The notes under the pieces: model-generated
Databases searched by the model: none
Told to the model about the DNA's origin: nothing
The model's input: only the letters and a program-made list of their open reading frames with translations
Source: Paenibacillus sp. SYP-B4298
GTDB lineage: Bacteria > Bacillota > Bacilli > Paenibacillales > Paenibacillaceae
Assembly (NCBI RefSeq): GCF_027627475.1
Contig: NZ_CP115484.1
Coordinates: 491,001-555,000 of the forward strand
Direction: 5' to 3'
Length of the DNA stretch: 64,000 nucleotides
Part shown: in pieces, positions 33,819-44,217 of the stretch
Layout: each line of letters starts with the position of its first letter
Numbering within the stretch: position 1 is the first letter of the stretch
Translations under genes and position numbers: made by a program

Positions 33819-35057
33819 ATGAAGATTCAGTGGCCGCCTAAATTCGTCATGCTATGCATCGCTATGGTTATGGTGCTTATGCCTACTCAGGGAGCAGGGG
33901 CTGCAGGGACTCGCTTATTCGCTGATCAAGGAGTCGGCGGGTCTCATAGTCTGCTGCTTCGCGCGGACGGAAGTGTATGGTCTGTAGGCTACAATCGGGA
34001 TGGACAACTCGGTAATGGGAACAGGACAGACCGTTCTGTGGCACAGCAGGTGCCAGGCATCTCCAATGTAACAGCCGTTAGCTCAGGCACTGTCTTCTCG
34101 CTGGCGCTGCAGGCCGATGGCACGGTGTGGGGCTGGGGCAATAATAGCAGTGGCCAGCTTGGGGACGGGACAACCGCATTGCGGACGCTTCCTGTTCAAG
34201 TGCAGGGACTATCGAATGTTATGGCGATTACCTCTAGTAATTCCCATTCCATGGCACTGAAGACGGATGGGACAGTATGGGCATGGGGCGGTAATGGCTC
34301 AGGCGAGCTTGGGGATGGCACGACAACGCGCAGGCTGCTGCCAGTTCAGGTGCAAGGGCTGACGGATGTCGTCTCTATTGCCAGCAGCAATTACCATTCA
34401 CTGGCGCTGCAGGCCGATGGTACGGTTTGGAGCTGGGGCTCGAATATATTTGGGCAACTGGGCGATGGCAGGGTCGGCATGCAGTATAATTCGTCCATTC
34501 CTAAGAAAGTGAATGGACTATCCGATATTGTGGCGTTCAAGTCAGGAATCGGTCATACGCTGGCACTCAAGTCAGATGGCACCGTATGGGCTTGGGGGGA
34601 TAACTCGAGCGGTCAACTGGGAGACGGAACGAAAACAAGGCGGACCACCCCCATCAAGATCCCGGGGTTGAACAACGTCACGATGGTTGGAGCGGGTGGC
34701 TACAGCTCGTTTGCGCTCAAGGCGGATGGTACGGTGTGGTCATGGGGCAACAACAATACTGGACAACTGGGTAACGGGTCTGCTGGCGCGGGCGTACTGG
34801 CCGATCTGGGACTGACGGGGACGGTTCAACCTGTTACATTCGTCGCAGTGCCACAGCAGGTCATGTCTGGGGTGATAGCCATCAGCACAGAATCCCAGCA
34901 TGCATTTGCACTGAAGGAGGATTATACTGTGTGGGCATGGGGGAAAAATGAATTCGGACAGCTTGGGGATGGTACCCAAATATTTAGAATCACCCCAGCT
35001 CTTGTCTTCGCTGATCCGACACATTGGCAGCCAACGGCTGTCAGTCCCGGCGCTTGA
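33819..35057 (+). CDS. Secreted RCC1-repeat (regulator of chromosome condensation-like) protein
   Basis: The ATG at 33819 is chosen, 8 bases after GAAGGAG. A signal peptide (KFVMLCIAMVMVLMPTQGAGA) is followed by about seven RCC1 blades of ~50 residues with the recurring ALKADGTVWAWGNNSSGQLG core, enough for a seven-bladed propeller. Similar secreted propellers occur in Paenibacillus and may bind proteins or sugars outside the cell. No catalytic or anchoring part is visible. Confidence 0.85.
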   Translation: MKIQWPPKFVMLCIAMVMVLMPTQGAGAAGTRLFADQGVGGSHSLLLRADGSVWSVGYNRDGQLGNGNRTDRSVAQQVPGISNVTAVSSGTVFSLALQADGTVWGWGNNSSGQLGDGTTALRTLPVQVQGLSNVMAITSSNSHSMALKTDGTVWAWGGNGSGELGDGTTTRRLLPVQVQGLTDVVSIASSNYHSLALQADGTVWSWGSNIFGQLGDGRVGMQYNSSIPKKVNGLSDIVAFKSGIGHTLALKSDGTVWAWGDNSSGQLGDGTKTRRTTPIKIPGLNNVTMVGAGGYSSFALKADGTVWSWGNNNTGQLGNGSAGAGVLADLGLTGTVQPVTFVAVPQQVMSGVIAISTESQHAFALKEDYTVWAWGKNEFGQLGDGTQIFRITPALVFADPTHWQPTAVSPGA

Positions 35058-35138
35058 GTCATGGGGAGTATAATGCACGCTAGCATGGGATCATGTATAC
35101 TTCGAAGATAGGCAATTGAAGACATCATGGAGGTAGAC

Positions 35139-35519
35139 ATGCGCGAGCATAAGGATACGATAACGGAAATACCGGAACATGAGATGAAGATACTATTAAC
35201 ACTCGGGATGGAGTTTGGATTTGATCCTGTATCCTGCGAGGAAAGCCGCCGCTATTTCGCCGGACTATTAAGCAAGCATCAAGAGGCGAATGAAGATGAA
35301 CGGGTGGACAGGCTGCGTTCAATAATTGCCAAGGACTTCACGGGACGAGAGGGCAAGCCGCGCTGGCTGCGCCATCCGGCATGGCCATTCGTTCATGGAA
35401 GGCCGATGCTGTTCGTCGGACAGCTTGAGCTATGCTATAAGCAGTGGAGTGAGGAGCGGGACGTCATCTACGTCTTTCGAGATCAGGCTACGGGTCTGAC
35501 TCGAACCATCGTGCAATAG
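35139..35519 (+). CDS. Hypothetical 126-residue protein
   Basis: The ATG at 35139 is preferred because GGAGG lies 6 bases before it; an upstream ATG at 35127 lacks a site. It is soluble and contains a HPAWPFVHGRPMLFVGQLEL stretch. It ends just before a strong convergent hairpin. I do not recognise the family. Confidence 0.6.
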   Translation: MREHKDTITEIPEHEMKILLTLGMEFGFDPVSCEESRRYFAGLLSKHQEANEDERVDRLRSIIAKDFTGREGKPRWLRHPAWPFVHGRPMLFVGQLELCYKQWSEERDVIYVFRDQATGLTRTIVQ

Positions 35520-35534
35520 AAGAAAGTAATGGAG

Positions 35535-35576
35535 AGAAGCCAGGAAGCAGCGGGGAACCCGCGCTTCCTGGCTTCT
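35535..35576. terminator. Strong convergent hairpin
   Basis: AGAAGCCAGGAAGC pairs perfectly with its complement around a GGG-GAA-CCC inner loop. It lies 16 bases after the 126-residue gene and 64 bases after the stop of the minus-strand Spo0M gene, so it may serve both strands. A T-run is lacking. Confidence 0.6.
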
Positions 35577-35639
35577 GCCAGCATTAAAGCTCCATCTGCG
35601 CAGCGACCTCAGCCGTATCGGAATTTAGTCGCGACGGTC

Positions 35640-36422
35640 TCACGCGTATCGGCTGATCACCTGCTTTAATTGTTGAGCGACATACGCTGAACCCTGGTTT
35701 AATTGCACCCGATCAAGGTTCAACTTCACAAAGCTCTCATCCATATTCATCTTCTCTGATAGCCAGCCAGACCAGCCACGTGCTTTCCGATCGATCTGCA
35801 GGAGCAGCTCGACTCCGTTGCTGTGCGGGAAGAAGAAGATTTCCAGCTCGTCCAGTTGACCACGGAATTGGGTGGCCGGAACGAACTCGAATTCCTGCAC
35901 GAAGGGAAGGCCCGTCTTGCTGCTGTAGCGGGGCGCATACTCCAGTTCGACTTCGCGCAATCGGAAGCCCAGATGACGTTGGACGGCTTCCAGCACGATG
36001 GCCGTATCTGGATGCGGTGTAACCTGAATGCGATCCTGATCTTCAGGGTCAAAGGCATTCTTAATATCCAGTCCTGTCTGAATCCACACCGGAACTCGAC
36101 CCCAAGTGACAGGCGTCGTCGGAGGGAGCTGGAGCGATACCGGCAATTCATAGGTTTGGCCTGCGGCCACGTTCAGTTTTCCTGTCAATTGATATTTGGT
36201 GATGGTGTGCTCTACATTGACCTTGGAATCATTGCGTTCCTTAACATAGTGAGTTTTGAGATAGGCGTACACATCATCGACCTGCTGGTCGACGTCTCCT
36301 CCTTGAATGGACACCACTCCGGTTAAAGTACCTCCCGCGCTTACTGAGCTATCATGAAGCATCAAATTCACGCGAGCCGCTCCGATTCCGACACTTGCCA
36401 GCATTCGTTTGAACATGGACAT
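35640..36422 (-). CDS. spo0M: Sporulation-control protein Spo0M-like
   Basis: The 260 residues match the arrestin-like Spo0M family along the whole length: FKRMLASVGIGAARVNLML at the start, GGDVDQQVDDVYAYLKTHY, LPPTTPVTWGRVPVWIQTGL and GLPFVQEFEFVP. It is cytosolic. In B. subtilis, Spo0M affects early sporulation and cell shape. AGGAGG lies 8 bases before the ATG. Confidence 0.9.
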   Translation of the reverse strand: MSMFKRMLASVGIGAARVNLMLHDSSVSAGGTLTGVVSIQGGDVDQQVDDVYAYLKTHYVKERNDSKVNVEHTITKYQLTGKLNVAAGQTYELPVSLQLPPTTPVTWGRVPVWIQTGLDIKNAFDPEDQDRIQVTPHPDTAIVLEAVQRHLGFRLREVELEYAPRYSSKTGLPFVQEFEFVPATQFRGQLDELEIFFFPHSNGVELLLQIDRKARGWSGWLSEKMNMDESFVKLNLDRVQLNQGSAYVAQQLKQVISRYA

Positions 36423-36491
36423 GCAACCAGCCTCCTAGATGAGATTAGACCACTATGATTAATCTGCCATCCATGATACGAAGCAGGATAT

Positions 36492-36911
36492 TCATCGGTT
36501 TCGAATATTCTGTTGCAGTTGCTGCAGGACATCCCGCAGTGTCTTGCTATTCAGTTCATTCTCCATCGCTTGGCGGACGCTGTCGAAGGTCAGATCAAGC
36601 GTATGCTGAATCTCTCGTCCAATCTGGCAATTAGGATTAGGCTTGTCATGAATGGCGAATAGATCCTTCTCCAGATTAACCGCCTTATAAATGTCGAGCA
36701 GCGTGATCTCCTCCGGGCTCTTGGTCAAAGTAAATCCAGGAACACCGGCCCGAGAGGCCAGCAACCCGGCTCTTCGCAGCTCGCCGCTAATCCGGCGGAT
36801 GACGACGGGGTTCGTGGTGACGCTGCTAGCTATTCTATCCGAGGATAGATGCGGCTCGGTCGCTACGAGAGACAATATGTGTATGGCAACGGATAGTCTT
36901 GTATTAATCAT
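36492..36911 (-). CDS. Rrf2-family transcriptional regulator (YwnA-like)
   Basis: The 139 residues begin with a winged helix (MINTRLSVAIHILSLVATEP, NPVVIRRISGELRRAGLL, a GFTLTKSPEEITLLDIYKAV wing). Only one cysteine (NCQIGREI) is present, so it is unlikely to hold an Fe-S cluster as IscR/NsrR do. It is divergent from the ABC exporter genes, with 236 bases between them, and may control them; no operator was identified. Confidence 0.85.
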   Translation of the reverse strand: MINTRLSVAIHILSLVATEPHLSSDRIASSVTTNPVVIRRISGELRRAGLLASRAGVPGFTLTKSPEEITLLDIYKAVNLEKDLFAIHDKPNPNCQIGREIQHTLDLTFDSVRQAMENELNSKTLRDVLQQLQQNIRNR

Positions 36912-37147
36912 CTGTGTAGCTCACTCCTTAACCACGGCGCCTGAGCGCCTGGTATCCTTGCTCATTCGAATAGGTACGGCTGCCTCATACGTCCGCATTG
37001 GATGGCAGCCCAGCAATATTCTCTATCATAGCCGACACGGCGAGGAAGGACAAGGCTCGGGAAGCGTGTGCTTGGGGTCAACTGCTTACTGTCTGCGCTC
37101 CTATGCGAATTGCGTTATAATAGAAAGAACAGCCTAATGAACGCCGG

Positions 37148-38935
37148 ATGGCAGAGGGGAATGTGGGGAAGTTGTTCAAGCTATTTCCTTATCTGAGTAA
37201 ATACAAGATTGCTGCAGGAGCCGCGCTGCTCATGATGCTGCTGGAGCTGGCTGTGGAGCTGATGCAGCCCTATCTCATATCAAAAATAATCGACCTTGGC
37301 ATCCAACAGCATAATTTGCAGATTGTGTGGCTATGGGGCGGGGTGCTGCTCCTTAGTGCCGCGATCGCATTTGCTGCGGGAATCGCCAGTTCTTTTTTTG
37401 CCGCCCATGCCAGCCAGGGCTTCGGCTTTGATCTGCGGGATACGCTGTACGAGAAGGTGCAGCGCCTATCGTATGCGGCCTTCAGCCGCTTTGCCGCCTC
37501 TTCCCTGATTACGCGGCTGACCGCGGATGTGAACCAGGTGCAGGACCTGGTCTTCATGGCCTTGCGCTTCATGACCCGGGTTCCGCTAGTCGTGGTGGGA
37601 AGCATCATCATGGCATTGGTCGTAAATCTGAAGCTGGGTCTGCTGCTTGCGCTTACCGTGCCGCTGTTGTTCGGCTTCGCCGTATGGATGACGAGGCGCG
37701 CGGTTGCCCTGTTCCGCCAGGTTCAGCAGCGTCTGGATGGAGTTAACAGCGTCATTCAGGAGAATCTGACCGGCATTCGGCTCGTTCGGGTATTCGTTCG
37801 TATGGGGCATGAGCTGGAGCGTTTCTCACGCGCCAGCGGCAAGCTGATGCAAGATACGATCGGTGCGCTACGGCTGACCGAGGCGACACTGCCGTTCATC
37901 CTGCTGCTGATGAATGCCGGTATTATAGCGGTGCTCTGGTTCGGGCAACAGGACATCGCCACCGGCGAGGCGACAGTGGGGGAGGTTGTAGCGGTCATCA
38001 ACTACTCGCTGCGGTCGGTCGGTGCGCTGTCAGCGCTGTCCTGGCTGGTCGCGTCCTTCTCACGCGCCAGCGCCTCTGGACGGCGGATTGTCGAGGTGCT
38101 GGATACGCCAGAGGAGGCGATGATCAAGGGAAAGCCAGAGAACAAGAAGCGGAACGAGCGTGGCGCGGGGACAGCGCGTGAACAGGACAGGCTGGCCGGC
38201 GATATTGAATATGAGGGCGTAAGCTTCCGGTATCCCGATAGCAGCTTCGCAGCGCTTGGCGGGGTTTCGTTCCGCGTGCGTGCGGGTCAGCGGGTGGCAA
38301 TCCTGGGTGCGACGGGCTCTGGCAAGTCTTCCCTTGTGCAGCTCCTTCCACGGCTATATGAGCCGACTGAGGGCAGCGTGCGGATCGATGGCGTGGATAT
38401 ACGTCATCTGGCAGAAGCACAGCTACGTGCTTCCATCGGCTATGTGCCGCAGGAAATGCTGCTGTTCTCCGGCACGGTGCGCGACAATATCGCATGGGGC
38501 CGCGAGGAGGCGACAATGGAGGAGGTGCGCGCCGCCGCCCGCCAGGCGCAGATTGCGGACACGATTGAATCGCTGCCTCACGGCTATGAGACGCTGCTCG
38601 GTCAGCGCGGCATCAATCTGTCCGGCGGACAGAAGCAGCGGCTAATGATTGCCCGGGCGCTCGTTCGCAAGCCCGCTATACTGATTCTGGACGACAGCAC
38701 CAGTGCGCTCGATGTGCGCACCGAATCAGCACTGCTGGAAGCGCTGAAGGAGCTGTCATGTACGACTATTATGGTGACGCAGAAGATCAGCTCGGCGGCG
38801 ACAGCGGATCTGATCCTCCTGCTCGACGGCGGGCGGCTGATTGCACAGGGGAGACATGAGGAGCTGCTCGCAGCCTCGGCCTTGTACCGCAGCATCTATC
38901 AATCCCAGTATGGAGAGGAGGCTCGTCATGCGTAG
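37148..38935 (+). CDS. ABC exporter half-transporter, degenerate-site subunit
   Basis: Six membrane helices (residues ~15-300) precede an ATPase domain with Walker A GATGSGKSS and signature LSGGQKQR. The Walker B end is LILDDSTSALD: the catalytic glutamate is aspartate, as in BmrC-type subunits of heterodimeric multidrug exporters. A charged insert (KGKPENKKRNERG) lies between the halves. The gene overlaps the next by 8 bases. The start at 37148 has a weak ribosome site. Confidence 0.9.
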   Translation: MAEGNVGKLFKLFPYLSKYKIAAGAALLMMLLELAVELMQPYLISKIIDLGIQQHNLQIVWLWGGVLLLSAAIAFAAGIASSFFAAHASQGFGFDLRDTLYEKVQRLSYAAFSRFAASSLITRLTADVNQVQDLVFMALRFMTRVPLVVVGSIIMALVVNLKLGLLLALTVPLLFGFAVWMTRRAVALFRQVQQRLDGVNSVIQENLTGIRLVRVFVRMGHELERFSRASGKLMQDTIGALRLTEATLPFILLLMNAGIIAVLWFGQQDIATGEATVGEVVAVINYSLRSVGALSALSWLVASFSRASASGRRIVEVLDTPEEAMIKGKPENKKRNERGAGTAREQDRLAGDIEYEGVSFRYPDSSFAALGGVSFRVRAGQRVAILGATGSGKSSLVQLLPRLYEPTEGSVRIDGVDIRHLAEAQLRASIGYVPQEMLLFSGTVRDNIAWGREEATMEEVRAAARQAQIADTIESLPHGYETLLGQRGINLSGGQKQRLMIARALVRKPAILILDDSTSALDVRTESALLEALKELSCTTIMVTQKISSAATADLILLLDGGRLIAQGRHEELLAASALYRSIYQSQYGEEARHA

Positions 38936-40784
38936 ACAATTGCTGGAGCCGTTTCGCCAGCCGTTTCCCAAGACGGCAGCGCAGCAGGGTGGCGCACCTG
39001 TAAGCCAAGGGGGCGGCAAGCCGAAGGCCCGAGTTCGCAACTGGGCCAGCACACTGCGCAGATTATGGCGCTATCTCGCCGGACGCAAGCTCAAGCTCGC
39101 GCTGGTGCTGCTTATGGTGGTTGTCAGCTCAGCACTGGCGCTGCTTGGCCCCTACATGATCGGCGTGGCCATTGACCGTTTCATCGATGGCGGCGGGGGA
39201 GGCTGGGGCTTTTTCTTGGCGGGCCTGGGTTCGCTCACTATCTTCCTCTCCTTGTCGACCTGGCTGCAAAGCATATGGATGATCGGGATTGCGCAGGAGA
39301 CGGTGTACCAATTGCGCCGTGACCTGTTCGCGCAGCTGCACCGTCTGCCGATACCGTTCTTCAGCAAGCGCCAGCAGGGGGAGCTGATGAGCCGTGTCAC
39401 CAATGATATAGAGAACATCAGCTCGACGCTTAACAGCTCAGCAATTCAGGTCTTCTCCAGTGTGCTTACACTGGCTGGAACCGTATCGGTCATGCTATGG
39501 CTCAGCCCGCTGCTGACGCTCATTACCTTTCTTGTCGTGCCGTTAATGGCACTAGGGATGAGATGGATTACGAACCGCACGGGACCGCTGTTCAAGGAGC
39601 GCCAGCGCAATATGGGCGACCTGAACGGCTATGTCGAGGAGACGCTGTCCGGGCAGCGGATTATCAAATCCTTTGCCCAGGAGGAGCGAGTGCTCGCAGA
39701 GTTCCGGCAGCGCAATGCGCGTATCCGTGCGGCAGGCTTTTGGGCGCAGACCATCTCCGGCTTCATCCCGAAGCTGATGAATGGACTTAATAATCTGAGC
39801 TTCGCCCTGATTGCCGGAGCAGGAGGCATTCTGGCGATTCAAGGCACGATTACGGTTGGGGTCATTCTGGTCTTCGTGGAATATGCGCGTCAGTTTACTC
39901 GGCCGTTGAACGATTTGGCGAACCAGTGGAATACGCTGCTTGCAGCGATTGCAGGTGCGGAGCGGGTCTTCGAGATTATGGACGAGCCGGTCGAGGAGAG
40001 CGATGAACAGCATGCCATAGAGGTAGGGCAATTAGCAGGCAAGGTGCAATTTGAACGGGTTTGCTTCGGCTATGAGGCGGGAAGAAGCACGCTGCGGGAC
40101 ATCAGCTTTACGGCGCGGCCCGGAGAGATGATCGCGCTCGTCGGGCCGACAGGCGCGGGCAAGACGACGCTGATTCAACTGCTGTCGCGCTTTTATGATG
40201 CGGATGGCGGGTCCATTCTAATCGATGGTCAGGATATTCGCAAGCTTCGCCGCGCAAGTCTGCGCTCGCAGATGGCCTTTGTGCTGCAGGACACCTTCTT
40301 GTTCCAGGGAACGATTCGGGACAATATCCGCTTTGGCAGGCTGGATGCTACGGATGCGGAGGTAGAGGAGGCCGCCAGGCTGGCTGGCGCGGAGAGCTTT
40401 ATTCAACGTATGCAGGGCGGCTATGAGAAGATGCTGGACAGCGGGGGCAGTGGCATTAGCCAGGGGCAAAAGCAGTTGCTGGCGATTTCCCGGGCAATTT
40501 TGGCGAATCCGTCGATTCTCGTGCTCGATGAGGCGACGAGCAGTATTGATACCGTAACGGAAATCACTATTCAACAGGGGCTCAGACGACTGATGCAGGG
40601 GCGTACAAGCCTCGTGATTGCTCACCGATTGAACACGATTCGCAATGCCGATCGCATATTGGTGCTCCAGGGTGGCAGGCTGATCGAGCAGGGCTCGCAT
40701 GACGAGTTGCTGCGGCGCGGTGGATTTTATAGTGAATTGTATGAGGGTCAGCTAAGAGTACAGGAAGGCGCATTGAACGGGTAA
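38928..40784 (+). CDS. ABC exporter half-transporter, catalytic subunit
   Basis: The ATG at 38928 follows GGAGAGGAGG and overlaps the upstream gene. A Pro/Lys-rich N-terminal extension (~45 residues) precedes six membrane helices. The ATPase domain has Walker A GPTGAGKTT, the variant signature ISQGQKQLL, and a full Walker B LVLDEATSSID. With the preceding subunit it forms an asymmetric heterodimer with one active site, like BmrD. The substrate is unknown; drugs or lipids are usual. Confidence 0.9.
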   Translation: MRRQLLEPFRQPFPKTAAQQGGAPVSQGGGKPKARVRNWASTLRRLWRYLAGRKLKLALVLLMVVVSSALALLGPYMIGVAIDRFIDGGGGGWGFFLAGLGSLTIFLSLSTWLQSIWMIGIAQETVYQLRRDLFAQLHRLPIPFFSKRQQGELMSRVTNDIENISSTLNSSAIQVFSSVLTLAGTVSVMLWLSPLLTLITFLVVPLMALGMRWITNRTGPLFKERQRNMGDLNGYVEETLSGQRIIKSFAQEERVLAEFRQRNARIRAAGFWAQTISGFIPKLMNGLNNLSFALIAGAGGILAIQGTITVGVILVFVEYARQFTRPLNDLANQWNTLLAAIAGAERVFEIMDEPVEESDEQHAIEVGQLAGKVQFERVCFGYEAGRSTLRDISFTARPGEMIALVGPTGAGKTTLIQLLSRFYDADGGSILIDGQDIRKLRRASLRSQMAFVLQDTFLFQGTIRDNIRFGRLDATDAEVEEAARLAGAESFIQRMQGGYEKMLDSGGSGISQGQKQLLAISRAILANPSILVLDEATSSIDTVTEITIQQGLRRLMQGRTSLVIAHRLNTIRNADRILVLQGGRLIEQGSHDELLRRGGFYSELYEGQLRVQEGALNG

Positions 40785-40860
40785 ACGTTGGATTAGGAAT
40801 AAGGTAGTGCCTGGCTAAGGCAAGGGTCTGAAGCTATGGCGATGAGGGGGAGGGAATGAC

Positions 40861-43800
40861 ATGGATTTTGAGCTGACGGACTGGCTTGTGCGGGTCTTAT
40901 GTGGCTCGCTTGATTACGAACGCGGAGTGAGGCTCTATCGCGATGGTCGTGTTCGGATTCAGGCGGAGGACTGGGAGCAGGGATATGTTGTAGCAGAGGT
41001 CAGCGACGCAGAGATGCTGGCAGTTAGCGTAGAACTAATTCCACCCGGTACGGTCAAAGCACAATGCTCCTGTTCTTCCTCCCGAGCGACAGATGAGTAT
41101 TGTTGCCACTGCGCGGCAGTGCTGCTCGTCATTATCCAGCGGCTGCACGCCGCGAGGACGGAGGGATGGACTCACGGGACAACGCGATCGGAGAGACCGC
41201 AGGGGAGTGCAAGACAGGATGGGCAGAGGGCTGGAAGGGAGGCGCAGATGACGGCGCGCCTGATGGAGCTGTTCGAGCAGCCATCTGCACCGCCTGCCTC
41301 GGCATCCTCATTGCTTGCCGATTCGCGTGAGTTGCTGCAGGTAGAATACAGATGCAGTGTCCGAAGCACGAAAACCCGGCAGGCTGTTCTGGCCATCGAG
41401 CTGAGGCTGGGAGTGAAGCGGCTCTATATCGTTCAAGACATCCGTCAGTTTTTGCGAGCGGTGCAATGGGGGCACTCCTATCGCTTCACTGCAGCATTCA
41501 CCTATGATCCCCGTATGCATGCGCTAACTGCCCAGTCTGAGCAGCTTCTGCAGCGACTGGCGCTGATTCATGCCAGCGAGGAGGTGCTGCGGGACAGCCT
41601 GCAATCCCCGATGCATGCCAGCCGCGGCGGGGGCAAGGAGCGCGCACTCATCCTCCCGCCGCTGGAATGGGAGGCGCTGCTGCCGCTGCTCGTTGCGGTG
41701 CCCGGCGTGAAGCTGGAGCAGGGGGTGGCTGTCTATGATAGTCTGGAGCTTGCCGAAGGCCCTCTACCCATCCGGTTCAAGCTGGGCGGTGCCGATGGCG
41801 ATGGTTATGAGCTGGAGGTTGCCGGGCTCGGCAGGCTGGAGGTGCTGGAGGCCTACCGAACCGTCATTGCAGACGGCAAGCTCTATCCGATGAGCGAGCG
41901 ACAACTGCGGTACTTAGCGGAGCTTCGACAGCTTGTTGAGAGTTATCGTCTAAGCCGAATCCAACTGCCGCAGGAGCAGATGGATGCCTTCATGGCGAAG
42001 GCGATGCCTTGGCTGCGCCAATTAGGCACGGTCGAGATTGGTGCGGACATCGCAGGTCAGGTCGTGCAGGCCAAGCTTCAGGCCAGGCTGTATCTGGACA
42101 GAGTTCGGAACCGTCTGCTCGCCGGGCTGGAGTTCCAGTACGGTGATATCGTCATCCGACCACTGGAGTACGGCAGCTCCGGCGCGGCAGAGGGGCGAAT
42201 CCTGGTGCGTGATGGAGAGCGGGAGCAGCGTATTCTCGGTCTGCTGGAGCATGCGGGGTTCGCCAGGACGTCCGGCAGTTGCTTTCTGGATGAGGAGCAA
42301 TTGGAATATGCTTTTTTCTATGATGTGCTGCCGGAGCTGGAGACGCTGCTGGAGGTGCATGCCACCTCCGCGGTCAAGGTCAGACTGCTGCCCGAGCCAG
42401 TCGTGCCAGCCGTCCGGGCCGAGCTCGATGAACGGACGAATTGGCTGACATTCACCTTCAGCATGGACGGGATCTCCGAGCAGGACATTCGCGGGATACT
42501 CCAGGCGTTGCAGGAGAAACGGCGTTATTATCGTTTGCCCAAGGGCGCCTTTGTGCCGCTCGATACAGCCGACTTTGCACGCATTCAAGAGATGATGGAG
42601 GATCTGGGCGCTCAGGCTCGCGATCTGGAGGGGGCACTGCTGCGGCTGCCTGCACTGCGCGCGCTAAGGCTGCGAGGGGAAGAGGGAGGAAGCGGGGAGC
42701 TTCGACGGGGGAGGGCGCTGCGCCGTTTCCTGGATAATATGCGCAACCCGGACAATCTGGAGTTTCCGCTTCCTGAGCCGCTTGAGCCTGTGCTGCGCGA
42801 CTATCAGAAGTATGGCTATCAATGGTTCAGAAGCTTGGCGCATTACCGCTTGGGCGGTATTCTGGCAGATGATATGGGACTGGGCAAGACACTGCAGGCG
42901 ATCGCCTATATTCTATCGGAGCAGCAGGAGATTCGCAGGCGGGGGCAGCCGGCCTTCATCGTCTGTCCTGCCTCGCTTATGTATAACTGGCGCAATGAGA
43001 TGAATCGCTTCGCTCCGGGGCTGCGTGTGGTGATCCAGGACGGCACTCAGAGCGAGCGCTTGGCGCTGGCACAACGTCTGACAGGAGCCCATAAGGGGGA
43101 GCAGGTGGATGTGGTCATTACCTCTTATCCGCTGCTGCGCCGTGATGTCAGCCTGTATGCCAGCTCGCCGTTCCATATCCTGATCCTGGATGAGGCGCAG
43201 GCGGTGAAGAACAGCTCGACCCAGACCGCACAGGCCGTCCTGGCCTTGCAGGCCAGCTACCGCTTCGCGCTGACTGGAACGCCCATCGAGAATTCGCTTG
43301 AGGAGCTGTGGTCGATCTGCCGCGCCGTCTGTCCGGAGCTGTTCCCGTCGCGTAGCGAATTCCTTGAGATGAGACGCGATCAGATCGCCAGAACGATCAA
43401 GCCGTTCCTGCTGCGCCGCCTGAAGAACGAGGTGCTCGGCGAGCTGCCTGAGAAGATCGAATCGGTGCAGGTCTCCCAACTGCTACCGGAGCAGAAGCGA
43501 CTGTACGTGGCCTATCTGGCGCAGTTGCAGGAGGAGACGGTCAAGCATCTGGACAAGGACAGCTTCCGTCAGGAGCGCATCCGCATCCTGGCCGGGTTGA
43601 CCCGGCTGCGCCAGCTATGCTGTCACCCCTCCTTGTTCGTGGAGGGGTACAGCGGCAGCTCGGGCAAATTCGAGCAGTTGCTTGAACTGCTCGAGGAATG
43701 TCGCGCAGCCGGGAGGCGGGTGCTGCTCTTCTCGCAATTCACGTCCATGCTGACGCTGATCTCGCGAGAGCTTGGCGATCAGGGCGTACCATTCTTTTAT

Positions 43801-44172
43801 CTGGATGGGCGGACACCGGCTGCCGAGCGGGTGGAGCTGTGCGAGCGGTTCAATCAAGGACAGCGTGACGTGTTCCTCCTCTCGTTGAAGGCGGGAGGAA
43901 CCGGCCTGAATCTGACCGGAGCCGATACGGTCATCCTCTATGATCTATGGTGGAACCCTGCGGTGGAGCAGCAGGCTGCCGACCGCGCGCATCGCATCGG
44001 TCAGCGCAAGGTGGTACAGGTCATCCGTCTTGTCGCCGAAGGAACAGTCGAGGAGAAGATGCATGAGCTGCAACAACGCAAATTACAGCTCGTGCAGCAG
44101 GTCATCCCCTCCGGTCAGGAGCCGCTAACCGCACTTACAGAAGCAGAGATTCGAGAACTGCTGATGCTATAG
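40861..44172 (+). CDS. SNF2-family helicase with SWIM zinc finger
   Basis: A SWIM zinc finger lies near residues 62-82 (CSCSSSRATDEYCCHCAAVLL). A long middle region follows, then the two SNF2 RecA lobes: ILADDMGLGKTLQ (~669), LILDEAQAVKN (~774), LTGTPIENSLEELWSI, then ALTRLRQ-type linker, LFSQFTSML, and LKAGGTGLNLTGADTVI with DRAHRIGQ. At 1103 residues it is the usual size of bacterial HepA/SNF2 proteins. It probably remodels DNA-protein complexes during repair or transcription. ATG follows GAGGGGGAGGG. Confidence 0.95.
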   Translation: MDFELTDWLVRVLCGSLDYERGVRLYRDGRVRIQAEDWEQGYVVAEVSDAEMLAVSVELIPPGTVKAQCSCSSSRATDEYCCHCAAVLLVIIQRLHAARTEGWTHGTTRSERPQGSARQDGQRAGREAQMTARLMELFEQPSAPPASASSLLADSRELLQVEYRCSVRSTKTRQAVLAIELRLGVKRLYIVQDIRQFLRAVQWGHSYRFTAAFTYDPRMHALTAQSEQLLQRLALIHASEEVLRDSLQSPMHASRGGGKERALILPPLEWEALLPLLVAVPGVKLEQGVAVYDSLELAEGPLPIRFKLGGADGDGYELEVAGLGRLEVLEAYRTVIADGKLYPMSERQLRYLAELRQLVESYRLSRIQLPQEQMDAFMAKAMPWLRQLGTVEIGADIAGQVVQAKLQARLYLDRVRNRLLAGLEFQYGDIVIRPLEYGSSGAAEGRILVRDGEREQRILGLLEHAGFARTSGSCFLDEEQLEYAFFYDVLPELETLLEVHATSAVKVRLLPEPVVPAVRAELDERTNWLTFTFSMDGISEQDIRGILQALQEKRRYYRLPKGAFVPLDTADFARIQEMMEDLGAQARDLEGALLRLPALRALRLRGEEGGSGELRRGRALRRFLDNMRNPDNLEFPLPEPLEPVLRDYQKYGYQWFRSLAHYRLGGILADDMGLGKTLQAIAYILSEQQEIRRRGQPAFIVCPASLMYNWRNEMNRFAPGLRVVIQDGTQSERLALAQRLTGAHKGEQVDVVITSYPLLRRDVSLYASSPFHILILDEAQAVKNSSTQTAQAVLALQASYRFALTGTPIENSLEELWSICRAVCPELFPSRSEFLEMRRDQIARTIKPFLLRRLKNEVLGELPEKIESVQVSQLLPEQKRLYVAYLAQLQEETVKHLDKDSFRQERIRILAGLTRLRQLCCHPSLFVEGYSGSSGKFEQLLELLEECRAAGRRVLLFSQFTSMLTLISRELGDQGVPFFYLDGRTPAAERVELCERFNQGQRDVFLLSLKAGGTGLNLTGADTVILYDLWWNPAVEQQAADRAHRIGQRKVVQVIRLVAEGTVEEKMHELQQRKLQLVQQVIPSGQEPLTALTEAEIRELLML

Positions 44173-44196
44173 GAAGAGACAGCAGGCATCTTTTGG

Positions 44197-44217
44197 CTGG
44201 CGCCTATGGTGCGCCAG
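44197..44217 (-). terminator. Hairpin around the stop codon of the M14 peptidase gene
   Basis: CTGGCGC and GCGCCAG flank a 7-base loop that contains the TAG stop of the minus-strand gene. The same arrangement (stop codon in the loop) occurs at 1687-1719. It may also end the converging SNF2 transcript. Confidence 0.4.
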